Shown: positions 1 to 8,740, counted from the stretch's first letter. The stretch is DNA of 64,000 nucleotides from Denitratisoma oestradiolicum (GCF_902813185.1 NZ_LR778301.1:3452001-3516000); one strand, 5' to 3'. Notes: a model not told the origin generated them from the sequence alone. Numbers and translations: made by a program.

Positions 1-121
1 AGCATGCGCTCCCTGTCGGCATCCGTTCCGCGCATTGCCTGGCCCTCCCATGAATTCGTGGCTAGCTTCTATCTTTGACGTCAGCCGGCCTTGCTATGGA
101 TAGTGCAGCTACGTCCCCTTT
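1..121. other. Left-edge stretch without a recognisable gene
   Basis: No start-to-stop reading frame with family resemblance is visible in the first 121 bases. They may be the tail or downstream region of a gene outside the window. Confidence 0.4.
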
Positions 122-234
122 AGGAAACACTGATTAAGTCCGTCACACCGGCGAAAGCCGGTGTCCAGTTTTTTGATCTTCCTGGATTCCGGCCTTCGCC
201 GGAATGACGCCTTGAGACTTGATAAGCGTTTCCT
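122..234. repeat. MITE-like 113-bp repeat, copy 1
   Basis: Imperfect 19-bp terminal inverted repeats (122-140 and 216-234, 16 of 19 paired) enclose two internal palindromes built on CACCGGCGAAAGCCGGTG and on ATTCCGGCCTTCGCCGGAAT. A copy of exactly the same length lies at 8582-8694 in the same orientation. It has no coding capacity, so it would be a non-autonomous element mobilised in trans. The GTCATTCCGGCGAA-type core is a common dispersed motif in Proteobacteria. The element ends 5 bp from the stop codon of the aldehyde dehydrogenase gene, so its hairpins could also act at that mRNA 3' end. No convincing target duplication is visible. Confidence 0.75.
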
Positions 235-239
235 TTATC

Positions 240-1670
240 TCACTTCATGAAACGCTCGACCCCCGCCCTGAATTTCGGGCCATAGGGGGCCCGCATGCCG
301 AACAGGCTCATCAGGTCCACCCGGGTCTGGCGGAAGATCGACTTGGCGTGGGAGAACTGGCGGAAGCCGTCGCGGCCGTGATAGGCCCCCATGCCGCTGG
401 GACCGACGCCACCGAAGGGCAGGTTCTCGCAGGCGGCATGGGCGCCGATGTCGTTGATCGCCACGCCGCCGGAGATCGTGCCTTTCAACACCCGTTCCAC
501 CTCCGGGCCGGAAGCGGGACCGAAGTAGTAGAGGGCCAAGGGCCGGTCATGGCGGTTGATGTAGGCGATGACTTCGTCCATCTGGCGGTAGGTCTTGATC
601 GGCAGCAAGGGGCCGAAGATCTCCTCCCGCATGATCAGACGCTCATCGTCCGGGTTGATGAACAGGCGCGGCATCATCTTGTGCTGGCCTTCGGGCTGGG
701 CAGCGAAGGACTCGCCGGCCGGATTGATGTCCACGCACTTGACGCCGGCCGCCAGCGCGTCGTCCACATAGCGGCTGAGACGGTCGAAGTGGCGCTTGTT
801 GACGATCGAGGTGTAGTCCGGGTTCGTCAACAGCGTGGGGAAGAGCTTCGCCACCGTCTGCTGAAGAGTCTTGATCGTCTCCTCCAGGCACTCCTCCGGC
901 ACCAGCAGATAATCCGCGTTGATGCAGGTCTGCCCGGCGTTGGACAGCTTGAAGTCCACGATCTTCACGGCTGCGTCGGCGAGATCGGCCTCGCGGCTGA
1001 TGATTACCGGCGACTTACCGCCCAGTTCCAGGGTCAGGGGCACCAGGTTCTTCGCCGCCGCCGCCATCACATGCTTGGCGATGGCACCGGCACCGGTGAA
1101 CACCAGGTGGTCAAAGGGCAATTCGGCGAAGGCCGCGCTCACCTCGGCGCCGCCGGTGGCCACGGCTATTTCCTTCTCATCGAAATAGCGGGGAAACAGC
1201 GCGGCGAGTTGGTCGGCAACACGGGGCGTGAATTCGGAGGGCTTCACCATCGCCCGGTTACCGGCAGCCAGGGCGCCGATCAGGGGGCCCATGGCCAGGT
1301 AGATGGGAAAGTTCCAGGGCACGATCACGCCCACGGACCCGAGGGGCTGGTACTGGATCCAGGCCCGCCCGCCGAGCAGTGTCTGCAGCAAGGGAATGGG
1401 CCGTTTTTCGTCCCGCATCCATGCCTCGATATGCTTGTGCGTGGCGCGCACCTCGGCGATGGGCACCGCGATCTCGGTCAGGCGTGCGTGCTCCATGGAA
1501 CGGTGACCGAAGTCGGCGCAGAGGGAGTCCAACAGCACCTGCTGGTTTTCCCGCAGCAGGGCCGCCAGGCGGTCGAGGCGGTCGAGGCGGGTCTTGGCGT
1601 CCGGCAGACCGCCGGCCAGGAAATCGGCCTTCTGGCGATCCAGGATCTGCCGCATTTGATCCGGTGTCAT
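240..1670 (-). CDS. Aldehyde dehydrogenase, coniferyl-aldehyde-dehydrogenase type
   Basis: A 476-residue cytoplasmic NAD(P)-dependent aldehyde dehydrogenase, expected to oxidise an aldehyde to a carboxylic acid. The catalytic Cys249 lies in AGQTC and the general base Glu215 in LELGGK; the cofactor-loop motifs VPWNFP (about 118-123) and FTGAG (about 191) and the late EIFGP motif are all present. The start is set at 1670 because AGGAG lies 7 nt upstream; an in-frame ATG at 1688 has no ribosome binding site. The closest family by motif order and length is the coniferyl aldehyde dehydrogenase group, but the substrate is not shown. It follows the alcohol dehydrogenase and chaperone genes on the same strand after a 195-nt gap, which suggests sequential alcohol-aldehyde-acid oxidation. 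Confidence 0.88.
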   Translation of the reverse strand: MTPDQMRQILDRQKADFLAGGLPDAKTRLDRLDRLAALLRENQQVLLDSLCADFGHRSMEHARLTEIAVPIAEVRATHKHIEAWMRDEKRPIPLLQTLLGGRAWIQYQPLGSVGVIVPWNFPIYLAMGPLIGALAAGNRAMVKPSEFTPRVADQLAALFPRYFDEKEIAVATGGAEVSAAFAELPFDHLVFTGAGAIAKHVMAAAAKNLVPLTLELGGKSPVIISREADLADAAVKIVDFKLSNAGQTCINADYLLVPEECLEETIKTLQQTVAKLFPTLLTNPDYTSIVNKRHFDRLSRYVDDALAAGVKCVDINPAGESFAAQPEGQHKMMPRLFINPDDERLIMREEIFGPLLPIKTYRQMDEVIAYINRHDRPLALYYFGPASGPEVERVLKGTISGGVAINDIGAHAACENLPFGGVGPSGMGAYHGRDGFRQFSHAKSIFRQTRVDLMSLFGMRAPYGPKFRAGVERFMK

Positions 1671-1865
1671 TGCAATGCTCCTATGCATGCCGGCCAGGCC
1701 GGAAGCGAAAATGAAAGACTTCGATAAAGAACCGCGCCGGCTGACCGGAAAGGCAGCAAAAACGCCCGCACCCGCCCATCCGCACCCGCACGGGGGAGGT
1801 GCCTGATTTGGCTCCCTTTGCTCGCAATTCCACGATCTGTCACAACCCGAGTTGCAAGAGAAGGA

Positions 1866-2564
1866 TCAGATTCCGCCAAAGGGCAGGTCGCCAGAAGGCT
1901 TGAGGGATGCCGCACCATGCAGCGCTTCCAGTCGTGCCAGTTCCCGGTTCAGCAGGCGCTCCAGCAGTTGGGTCAGCACCATGAACAGGGGGTCGGGCTG
2001 CATCGGCTCCAGCTTGGCTGCCATCAGGGGAATCCAGCGCCCCGGATGGCGGGCGATGAAGTCCCGCTGGGCAAGCTGACAGGCGGCAGCGGATTCACCC
2101 CGGGCCGTCAGTTGATGTTCGCCGTAGGCAAGGAAATGCAGGAAATTCAATTCGGTGGTGATGTGGTCCGGCAGTTCCTTGTTGTCTTCGGTCAGGGTCA
2201 GTCCGAAATGGTTGTAGAAGCGCACCGCTTCTTCCATGACCTTCATCTGGGGGCCCTGCTGCAAGCCTCCATTGAGGGAACAGCCAGTACCATGGGCACC
2301 GGCATCGAAAAGCCGGGTGTATTCCACTGCCAGCGCATCCTCCGTAGCCTCGGCATCGTGTAGCGGGGAAAGATCCAGTCCCAGGCACAAGCCTTTGTCC
2401 AGGGCGAAGCACAGGTTTTGCAACTGTTGCCTCAGGGCGCCGCTCCTGATACTTTCCACCAGGTCCGCATCCGGATAGCCGAAACATTCCCCCAGCAGGC
2501 CGTACAGATAGCTGACCAGGGCCGCCGGTGAAGATGCCCGGTCCACGAATTCCATCTCAGCCAT
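1866..2564 (-). CDS. TorD/EbdD-family molybdoenzyme assembly chaperone
   Basis: About 232 residues, mostly helical, with the family pattern of an N-terminal YLYGLLGECFGYP segment, a central EYTRLFDAGAHG motif and a later ELPDHITTELNFLHFLA segment. TorD/NarJ/EbdD-type proteins bind the twin-arginine leader and apo form of DMSO-reductase-family catalytic subunits until the molybdenum cofactor is inserted. The natural client here would be the alpha subunit at 18588-21452, 16 kb away. The start is uncertain: the ATG at 2564 lacks a good ribosome binding site, while a TTG at 2573 overlaps the stop of the upstream alcohol dehydrogenase (TTGA) and has GGGGAG 10 nt before it, so translational coupling is likely. 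Confidence 0.85.
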   Translation of the reverse strand: MAEMEFVDRASSPAALVSYLYGLLGECFGYPDADLVESIRSGALRQQLQNLCFALDKGLCLGLDLSPLHDAEATEDALAVEYTRLFDAGAHGTGCSLNGGLQQGPQMKVMEEAVRFYNHFGLTLTEDNKELPDHITTELNFLHFLAYGEHQLTARGESAAACQLAQRDFIARHPGRWIPLMAAKLEPMQPDPLFMVLTQLLERLLNRELARLEALHGAASLKPSGDLPFGGI

Positions 2565-2569
2565 GGCAT

Positions 2570-3652
2570 TCAAAATACGATCACTCCCCGGGCGTTGAGG
2601 CCGGCCTTCAGGTCCTCGAAGGCCTGGGGCGCTTCGTCGATACGGTAGGTGCGGGTGATCATGGCGTCCAGGTCCAGGCGCTTGGCCAGGTAGAGTTCCA
2701 GCAGGTTGGGCATGTCCACCTTGAAGTTGGTGTTGCCGTACATGCAGCCCACCACGGTCTTGGCGTCAGCGGAGAAGCCGCAGGCATTGAGGGGGAAGCT
2801 CTCGGTGTAATGGCCGATGCCGATCACACAGACGGTGCCGCCGCGCCGTGTCGCGGCGTAGGCCTGCTCCATCACCGGCACCTTGCCCGTCACCTCGAAG
2901 CTGTAGTCGACGCCCCAGCCGCCGGTCAATTCCTTGATCGCCGCGACGGGATCGTCCTTGGCATTCACCGTGTGGGTGGCGCCGAAATGGCGGGCGTATT
3001 CCAGTTTGGAGTCCAGCATATCCACGGCGATGATGCGCTTGGCGCCCACCAGTCGCGCCCCCTGGATCGCCGACAGACCGACGCCGCCGCAGCCGAACAC
3101 CGCCACCGTGGCGCCGGACCTGACCTTGGCGGTATTGGCCACGGCGCCGACACCGGTCATCACGCTGCAGCCCACCAGGGCCGCCCGATCCAGGGGAATG
3201 CCACGATCGATCTTCATCGCGCTGATGGCCGGCACCACGGCATATTCCGCCATGCAGCCGAGCATCGCCATGGCCCCGATATCCCGGCTGCCCAGATGCA
3301 GGCGGGAACTACCGTCGAGCATCCGTCCCTCGGGGGAGCCGGCTGCGCAGAGGTGGGGTTCGTGGTGATCGCAGAAAAAGCATTCGCCGCAGGCGGGAAT
3401 GAAGGACAGCACCACAGGGTCCCCCACCGCCAGGGAGCTGACACCGGGGCCCACGGCCTGCACCACCCCCGCGCCCTCATGGCCCAGCACCAGGGGCACG
3501 GGCATCGGAATCGTGCCGTTGAGCACGGAAACGTCGGTATAGCAGACGCCCGCCGCCGCCATCTTGACCATCACCTCGCCAGCGCGAGGCGGGTCCAGGG
3601 TAACGTCCTCGATACTCAGTTTTCCATAATCCAGGGCAAGGGCAGCTTTCAT
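2570..3652 (-). CDS. Zinc-dependent alcohol dehydrogenase (MDR superfamily)
   Basis: A 360-residue medium-chain dehydrogenase that interconverts an alcohol and an aldehyde or ketone with NAD. Catalytic zinc ligands Cys37 and His58-Glu59 (GHEGAG) are visible. The structural zinc site has four cysteines (88, 91, 94, 102), and the Rossmann motif GCGGVG lies near residue 180. The sequence resembles the class III/benzyl-alcohol-dehydrogenase-like branch. The start at 3652 has AAAGG 6 nt upstream; a GTG at 3670 is the alternative. It sits between the TetR gene (52-nt gap) and the chaperone gene, which overlaps its stop. Oxidation of a hydroxylated product of the Mo-dehydrogenase is a reasonable but unproven role. 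Confidence 0.88.
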   Translation of the reverse strand: MKAALALDYGKLSIEDVTLDPPRAGEVMVKMAAAGVCYTDVSVLNGTIPMPVPLVLGHEGAGVVQAVGPGVSSLAVGDPVVLSFIPACGECFFCDHHEPHLCAAGSPEGRMLDGSSRLHLGSRDIGAMAMLGCMAEYAVVPAISAMKIDRGIPLDRAALVGCSVMTGVGAVANTAKVRSGATVAVFGCGGVGLSAIQGARLVGAKRIIAVDMLDSKLEYARHFGATHTVNAKDDPVAAIKELTGGWGVDYSFEVTGKVPVMEQAYAATRRGGTVCVIGIGHYTESFPLNACGFSADAKTVVGCMYGNTNFKVDMPNLLELYLAKRLDLDAMITRTYRIDEAPQAFEDLKAGLNARGVIVF

Positions 3653-3704
3653 GGGTAACCTTTCAGACACAGTTTTGGCGCAGGCGGCGCCAGGGAAGTC
3701 GTGA

Positions 3705-4340
3705 TCAGGACTCGGGAACCAGCATCTGCACGATGCTTTGCTTCAGGGCAGCGATCTCGCTCTTGAACGTCGGCCGCCGGTGGGTGATGAGACGCATCAG
3801 GGACAGCCCCTGCAAAGTCGCCAAGGTGAAATTCCGCGCTGTGTCCAGCTTCGCCGGCGGAATGTCGAATTCGCCGAAGAACTTGTCCCAGACGATCTTC
3901 ATCTGTTTGTAGGACAGGTCTTCCTGCTGACCAATGATCTTTGCGTTGCTGCTGGCCCGGTTATAGATGATCAGTTCGTTGAAGGCGAAGGCCGAGGGTT
4001 CGTTGATGTACGTCCAAGTTACGTCGATCAGGGCGTCAATCCGCTCTGGAGGCGTGGGCCCAGCCTTCTTCAGGGCCGCCTCGAGGAGATTGCGGTACCT
4101 CTCGGCATTGCGCTCCACCACGGCGAACAGCACGGAGTCCTTGTCGCCAAACTGGTGGGCGATCGCCCCCCAGGTGACGCCCGAACGGGCCGCAATCCTG
4201 GCTGCGGTGGTGTTGTGCAGACCCTCCTCGACGATGCAATCGATGGCTGCCTGGATCACTTTTTCCCGGGTGGTGGCGCTGCGTTCTTCCTGGGTGCGAC
4301 GGCGGCTGACTGGGCGCTTTTCCGCTTCCGATGTACTCAT
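3705..4340 (-). CDS. TetR/AcrR-family transcriptional regulator
   Basis: 211 residues. The N-terminal helix-turn-helix (about residues 30-65, including NTTAARIAARSGVTWGAIAHQF) is typical of TetR; the rest is a helical ligand-binding domain. The start at 4340 is supported by GGAG 6 nt upstream; a longer frame to 4442 has no such signal. It is divergent from the SDR/acyl-CoA synthetase genes and lies first in line with the alcohol dehydrogenase, chaperone and aldehyde dehydrogenase genes, so it probably represses both directions until a pathway intermediate, perhaps an acyl-CoA, binds. The ligand cannot be read from the sequence. Confidence 0.9.
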   Translation of the reverse strand: MSTSEAEKRPVSRRRTQEERSATTREKVIQAAIDCIVEEGLHNTTAARIAARSGVTWGAIAHQFGDKDSVLFAVVERNAERYRNLLEAALKKAGPTPPERIDALIDVTWTYINEPSAFAFNELIIYNRASSNAKIIGQQEDLSYKQMKIVWDKFFGEFDIPPAKLDTARNFTLATLQGLSLMRLITHRRPTFKSEIAALKQSIVQMLVPES

Positions 4341-4526
4341 TCTTGCTCCAAGCTGATCAATGAACATTGCAAGCGGTCGATTGTAAACTGGCGCCATGGC
4401 TGGAACGCCCCCCCGGCCCGGTACTTCCTGTTGCTCGGGCAATGAAACACCATGCTATACTCGCCAAATAAACAAAGCAAGTGATCGGGATGTTTTTATA
4501 GCGGGCACGGAGGAGGAGATTTCATA
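4341..4526. promoter_or_regulatory. Divergent TetR / SDR promoter region
   Basis: A 186-nt intergenic region serves both strands. On the plus strand TATACT (4456-4461) is a good -10; TTGCTC (4431-4436) is a possible -35, but the 19-nt spacing is long. A strong GGAGGAG ribosome binding site precedes the ATG at 4527. A short dyad CAATGAACATTG lies near 4360-4371 and could contribute to regulator binding, but no clear long TetR operator is visible. Confidence 0.35.
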
Positions 4527-5297
4527 ATGAATACCACACAACAACTTTTCGATCTGACCGGCAAGGTCGCCCTCGTTACCGGCGGCAGCCGCGGCCTGGG
4601 CAAGGCCATCGCCCTGGGTTTCGCCACAGCCGGCGCCGACGTGATCGTCACCAGCCGTACCCTGCCCTCCCTCCAGGAAGTCGCTGGCCAGATCGAGGCC
4701 ATGGGGCGCCGCTCCCTGGCGGTGGCCTGCGACGTGGGCCAGTGGGCAGAAGTGGATCGCCTGGTGGACACAGTCTATGAAAAGTTCGGCCGCTGCGACG
4801 TGCTGGTCAACAACGCAGGTATCGTCCAGACCATGACGCCCCTGACCCAGACCAGCGAGGAAATGTTCGACCGCTTCTATGGCGTTAACACCAAGGGACC
4901 CATGCACCTGGCGGCGGCGGTAGCCAACCGCATGATCCCCGCCGGCGGAGGCAGCATCGTCAACATCGTCACCATGGGCGGCCTGCGCCCCTCCGGCTAC
5001 CTGGCCATGTACTGCTCCAGCAAGGCAGCCTTGATCGCCCTGACCCGCAGCATGGCGGACGAATGGTCAATCCAGGGCGTGCGCGTCAATGCCATCGCGC
5101 CGGGCCCATTCCTGACCGAGATGCTGGAGGATCTGGCGTCCCAGCAAGAGGGGTTCCTCGAGTATTGCGAGAACGTGACCATGCTGAAACGCGCCGGGCA
5201 GCCCGAGGAAATCGTCGGCCCTGCACTGTTCCTCGCCAGCCAGGCGTCGAGCTATATGACCGGCCAGACCATTTCCGTCTGCGGCGGCGCCATTTAA
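4527..5297 (+). CDS. SDR-family oxidoreductase
   Basis: 256 residues, a classical short-chain dehydrogenase/reductase acting on a hydroxyl or keto group with NAD(P). TGGSRGLG (residues 18-25) is the cofactor loop, NNAG lies at 95-98, and the active-site Tyr162 and Lys166 are in YCSSK. The position 13 residues before the tyrosine, normally the catalytic serine, reads as Thr149; this is functional in some SDRs but unusual. GGAGGAG 8 nt upstream fixes the start. It is first in a plus-strand run with an acyl-CoA synthetase, a SnoaL-like protein and a second SDR. Confidence 0.88.
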   Translation: MNTTQQLFDLTGKVALVTGGSRGLGKAIALGFATAGADVIVTSRTLPSLQEVAGQIEAMGRRSLAVACDVGQWAEVDRLVDTVYEKFGRCDVLVNNAGIVQTMTPLTQTSEEMFDRFYGVNTKGPMHLAAAVANRMIPAGGGSIVNIVTMGGLRPSGYLAMYCSSKAALIALTRSMADEWSIQGVRVNAIAPGPFLTEMLEDLASQQEGFLEYCENVTMLKRAGQPEEIVGPALFLASQASSYMTGQTISVCGGAI

Positions 5298-5332
5298 TAC
5301 CTTTCCATCTCCCTATCCAGGAACGCCAACCC

Positions 5333-7126
5333 ATGGTGACCCGCGAAGAAACCCAGGCCCGGATGGACATCATCTCGGCCGGGATGATGAAACACACCCC
5401 CGAGCAGACCTACACCGTGGCCGACCGGCTGGAGGAATGGGCCGAGCGCACTCCCGACAGTCCTTTCCTGGTCTGGAACGACCAGTCCCTGAGCTACGGC
5501 GAGGTCAACGCCCGGGCCAACCGCTACGCCCACTTCGCCCTGGCCCAGGGGCTACGCCCCGGCAACGTGGCGGCCCTGCTGATGGAAAACCGCCCGGAAT
5601 TCCTGTTCATCTGGTTTGCCCTGGCCAAGATCGGCTGCGTCTCCGCGCTGATCAACAACCAGATCAGCGGTGACGCCCTGCGCCATGCCCTGTCCACCAC
5701 CGGTAGCCAGCGACTGTTCGTCGGCACGGAATGCCTGGGGCGCCTGGCTCCCACACCGGACATTCCGGAAACCCTGGTCACCTACGCGATCCCCGACGGG
5801 CAAACCCGGGATATCCCCGCCTCGTGCACCGTTCTCGAGCAACAACTGGCAGCCCAACCCTCCACCAACCCGGACCGGACCCTGCGGGACGGCGTGATTG
5901 GCCAGAGTGTGCTGTGCCTGGTGTTCACTTCGGGCACCACCGGGCTGCCCAAGGCGGCCAAGGTCACCCAGGCCCGCTGGCTGGGGGTTGGCGAAGGCTG
6001 GCGCGCCTTCCTCGGTCTGGGCCAGGATGACGTTTTCTACTGCGTCCTGCCCCTCTACCATGTGGCGGCACTGATGTCCCTGCTGTCAAACGCCATGGCC
6101 TCTGGCGGCAGTGTCCTGCTGCGGCCCCGCTTCAGCGCCAGTCGCTTCTGGCAGGATGTGCGCCAGTATGGCGTCACGGTGGCCCAGTACAGCGGTGAGC
6201 TGTGCCGCTACCTGTACAACCAGCCGCCCCGGCCCGACGACCGGGACCACAAGCTGAAGGTCATGACCGGCTCGGGTCTCAGCCCGGCGATCTGGCAAGC
6301 CTTCCAGGACCGCTTTGGCGTCACCCAGATGATCGAGGGCTACGGCGGCACGGAACTCAACGTCGGCATGATGAACATCGACAACCGCATCGGCTCCTGC
6401 GGCCGCATTCCCTTCCGTGACCGCAGCAATGCCCGGCTGGTGAAGTACGACCGGGACAACGACTGCCACCTGCGCAACCCGGACGGCACCCTGATCGAAT
6501 GTGGGACCAACGAGGTGGGGGAGATGCTGGGCATGATCCTCAACCTGCCTGGCATCACCGGCGGCCGCTTCGACGGCTACACCGATCCGGAGGCGACCGA
6601 GAAAAAGATTCTGCGCAACGTGTTTCAGCCCGGCGACGCCTGGATGCGCACGGGAGACCTGTTCCGTCGCGACGAGGACGACTACTACTATTTCGTGGAT
6701 CGGGTAGGTGACACCTTCCGCTGGAAGAGCGAGAACGTTTCCACCTCCGAGGTGACCAATGCCCTGGACAGCCAGCCAGGACTGGAAACCATCACGGTCT
6801 ATGGCGTTGCCATTCCCGGACAGGAAGGACGGGCGGGGATGGTCACCGTGGTGATGCAGCCTGGCCATCAACTCGACCCGGCGGGCTTTTACCGTCTCGC
6901 CCAGAACACGCTGCCCAGCTACGCGATTCCGGTCTTCGTCCGCGTCAAGGCCGATGCCGACATCACCGCCACCTTCAAGCTGCGCAAGGTGGACTTGCAG
7001 AAACTGGGCTATGCCCCGGTTGCCGGGGACGAACTGTACGTGGCCGATGCCGCCGCCGGGTGTTACGTCCCGCTCACGGAAGAAAACCTTTCCCGTCTGG
7101 GCATTCCGCCCCAGCCGAAGACTTGA
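5333..7126 (+). CDS. Fatty-acid/steroid-type acyl-CoA synthetase (FATP/FadD6-like)
   Basis: 597 residues. This ANL-superfamily ligase would adenylate a carboxylic acid and transfer it to coenzyme A. The AMP-binding P-loop FTSGTTGLPKAAK is at about 198-210, followed by EGYGGTE (A5), MRTGDLF (A7) and FRWKSENVST, the last typical of very-long-chain acyl-CoA synthetase/FATP proteins. A C-terminal lysine candidate for adenylation occurs in TATFKLRKVDLQ. The start at 5333 is chosen because the frame upstream overlaps the SDR gene; AGGA lies 10 nt before it. In this setting the likely substrate is a side-chain carboxylate of a steroid or terpenoid. Confidence 0.88.
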   Translation: MVTREETQARMDIISAGMMKHTPEQTYTVADRLEEWAERTPDSPFLVWNDQSLSYGEVNARANRYAHFALAQGLRPGNVAALLMENRPEFLFIWFALAKIGCVSALINNQISGDALRHALSTTGSQRLFVGTECLGRLAPTPDIPETLVTYAIPDGQTRDIPASCTVLEQQLAAQPSTNPDRTLRDGVIGQSVLCLVFTSGTTGLPKAAKVTQARWLGVGEGWRAFLGLGQDDVFYCVLPLYHVAALMSLLSNAMASGGSVLLRPRFSASRFWQDVRQYGVTVAQYSGELCRYLYNQPPRPDDRDHKLKVMTGSGLSPAIWQAFQDRFGVTQMIEGYGGTELNVGMMNIDNRIGSCGRIPFRDRSNARLVKYDRDNDCHLRNPDGTLIECGTNEVGEMLGMILNLPGITGGRFDGYTDPEATEKKILRNVFQPGDAWMRTGDLFRRDEDDYYYFVDRVGDTFRWKSENVSTSEVTNALDSQPGLETITVYGVAIPGQEGRAGMVTVVMQPGHQLDPAGFYRLAQNTLPSYAIPVFVRVKADADITATFKLRKVDLQKLGYAPVAGDELYVADAAAGCYVPLTEENLSRLGIPPQPKT

Positions 7127-7139
7127 AGAAACCCGCACC

Positions 7140-7634
7140 ATGACGACAGAAGACCAGGAACGGCGGCTCCGGGCCATCGAGGACCGCTTCGCGATCCTCG
7201 ACCTGGAGGCCGAGTATGCCTATGCCTGGGATCTTGGAACGCCCCGGCAATGGGCCGAAGTGTTTACCGGGGACGGCATCTTCGAGATGCTGCCAACCGG
7301 CCACACGCCACACACACGGATCGAGGGCCGGACAGCCCTGGAGAACTTCTGCACCCATATCCGCCAGCAGTGGTCGGGGCTCCACTACATGCACCCCCCG
7401 CACCTGAAGATCGAGGGGGATAGTGCCGAGTCGGTGATTTTCTTCGAATTCCGCCACGTCATGCGGTCGGACACGCAAGTGCGCCAGGGAGTCACGGCCG
7501 GCTACTACCGCACCCGCTATCGCCGCACCCGGGAAGGCTGGCGCATGGAGGAGCGGATCGAGCAGGCCATCGGCGAAGACCTCCAGTTGTCCTATCCCGG
7601 GACATTCACGGTCACAGCGGGAAACCGTTCATGA
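7140..7634 (+). CDS. SnoaL/NTF2-like fold protein
   Basis: 164 residues with the alpha+beta cone pattern of the SnoaL-like superfamily. A charged N-terminal helix (AIEDRFAILDLEAEYAYAWD) is followed by WAEVFTGDGIFEM, a conserved aromatic stretch near GLHYMHPP and a C-terminal RYRRTREGWRMEER strand. Members include ketosteroid isomerase-like and dehydratase-like enzymes as well as non-catalytic proteins, so the reaction cannot be assigned. It starts 13 nt after the acyl-CoA synthetase stop and is very probably cotranscribed with it. Confidence 0.75.
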   Translation: MTTEDQERRLRAIEDRFAILDLEAEYAYAWDLGTPRQWAEVFTGDGIFEMLPTGHTPHTRIEGRTALENFCTHIRQQWSGLHYMHPPHLKIEGDSAESVIFFEFRHVMRSDTQVRQGVTAGYYRTRYRRTREGWRMEERIEQAIGEDLQLSYPGTFTVTAGNRS

Positions 7635-7642
7635 ACCACCCC

Positions 7643-7663
7643 GCTCCGGGCTTGTCCCGGAGC
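7643..7663 (+). other. Stem-loop after the SnoaL-like gene
   Basis: GCTCCGGG and CCCGGAGC form a perfect 8-bp stem around a 5-nt loop, 8 nt after the stop codon. There is no T-run, so it may stabilise the mRNA end or attenuate transcription rather than terminate it. Confidence 0.5.
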
Positions 7664-7741
7664 CAACCAGATCTACGAACCAAATCCTGTGCTTCGCCTG
7701 AAGGGCGAGGCTGAGATCCAGTCCATAAAAGGAGTCAGTCC

Positions 7742-8515
7742 ATGTCCAGATTGCAAGGCAAGGTTGCCATTGTCACCGGTGGCGCGCGAGGGATGGGGGA
7801 GGCGACGGTTCGCCTGTTTGTGGAAAACGGCGCAAAGGTTGTGATCGGCGATGTGCTCGACAGTGCCGGCGAGGCGCTGGCCAAGGAACTGGGGCCCGAT
7901 GTCGCCTTCGTTCATCTGGATGTCAGCAAGCAGGCCGACTGGGAAAAGGCGGTGGCCCGGGCCCAGGCCTTCGGCCCTCTCAACGTTCTGGTAAATAATG
8001 CGGCGATCCTGAATCCCAAGGCCATCAAGGACATGACCGAGGACGACTATATGTCTGTGATCCGGGTCAACCAACTGGGTACCTTCCTCGGCATCCGATC
8101 TGTTCTGGAACCCATGAAGGCCGCCGGCAAAGGCTCCATCATCAATATCTCCTCCATCGACGGCTTTCAGGCCAAGAACGGCCTGGCCGCCTACTCATCC
8201 AGCAAGTGGGCGGTGCGCGGCCTGACCAAGGTGGCAGCCATTGAGTTGGGGCCCTATGGCATACGCGTGAACACCGTCCATCCCGGCGGCATCTTCACCG
8301 ACATGGGGGGCCGTTCCGAGCAGAACCCGGACCCCGCCTCCATGGATGACTTTTACCGCGCCGTGCCTATCCCCCGGGTCGGCCTGCCCCGTGAGGTCGC
8401 CTACGTCACCCTATTCCTTGCCACGGACGAGGCCTCCTACACCACCGGCGCCGAGTTTCTGGCCGATGGCGGCTGGGTGGCCGGCATGCGCCACGAAGCG
8501 CTCCCCACTTCGTGA
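7742..8515 (+). CDS. SDR-family dehydrogenase, 3-alpha/20-beta-hydroxysteroid dehydrogenase-like
   Basis: 257 residues with a complete classical SDR active site: cofactor loop TGGARGMG (12-19), NNAA (85-88), Ser138, Tyr151 and Lys155. The overall pattern, including NTVHPGGIFTDM after the active site, resembles 3-alpha,20-beta-hydroxysteroid dehydrogenases and related cyclic-alcohol dehydrogenases, so a hydroxysteroid or alicyclic alcohol is plausible. A ribosome binding-like AAAGGAG lies about 10 nt before the ATG. It is last on the plus strand before the MITE-like repeat and convergent with the SDR at 8741-9517. Confidence 0.87.
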   Translation: MSRLQGKVAIVTGGARGMGEATVRLFVENGAKVVIGDVLDSAGEALAKELGPDVAFVHLDVSKQADWEKAVARAQAFGPLNVLVNNAAILNPKAIKDMTEDDYMSVIRVNQLGTFLGIRSVLEPMKAAGKGSIINISSIDGFQAKNGLAAYSSSKWAVRGLTKVAAIELGPYGIRVNTVHPGGIFTDMGGRSEQNPDPASMDDFYRAVPIPRVGLPREVAYVTLFLATDEASYTTGAEFLADGGWVAGMRHEALPTS

Positions 8516-8581
8516 GCGGCACGATCCTGGGCAGCCGCTGAGCCCCACCCCGAAACAAGCTCCTGAGCGCCCCCTCGCCCT

Positions 8582-8694
8582 AGGGAAACACTGATTTATT
8601 CGTCACCCCGGCGAAAGCCGGGGTCCAGTTTGTTGATTTTCCTGGATTCCGGCATTCGCCGGAATGACGAGATTGAATTAATCCGCGTCTCCCT
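8582..8694. repeat. MITE-like 113-bp repeat, copy 2
   Basis: Same length and orientation as the element at 122-234. Imperfect 20-bp terminal inverted repeats (8582-8601 and 8675-8694, 16 of 20 paired) enclose the palindromes CCCCGGCGAAAGCCGGGG and ATTCCGGCATTCGCCGGAAT. It lies between the convergent SDR genes ending at 8515 and 8741. Compensated changes in the first palindrome (CACCGG...CCGGTG in copy 1, CCCCGG...CCGGGG here) suggest the hairpin itself is maintained. Confidence 0.75.
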
Positions 8695-8740
8695 GGAGCC
8701 GGGTGTTCGGGGCGGAGCCCGTCAGACCTGGGCTGAGGAC

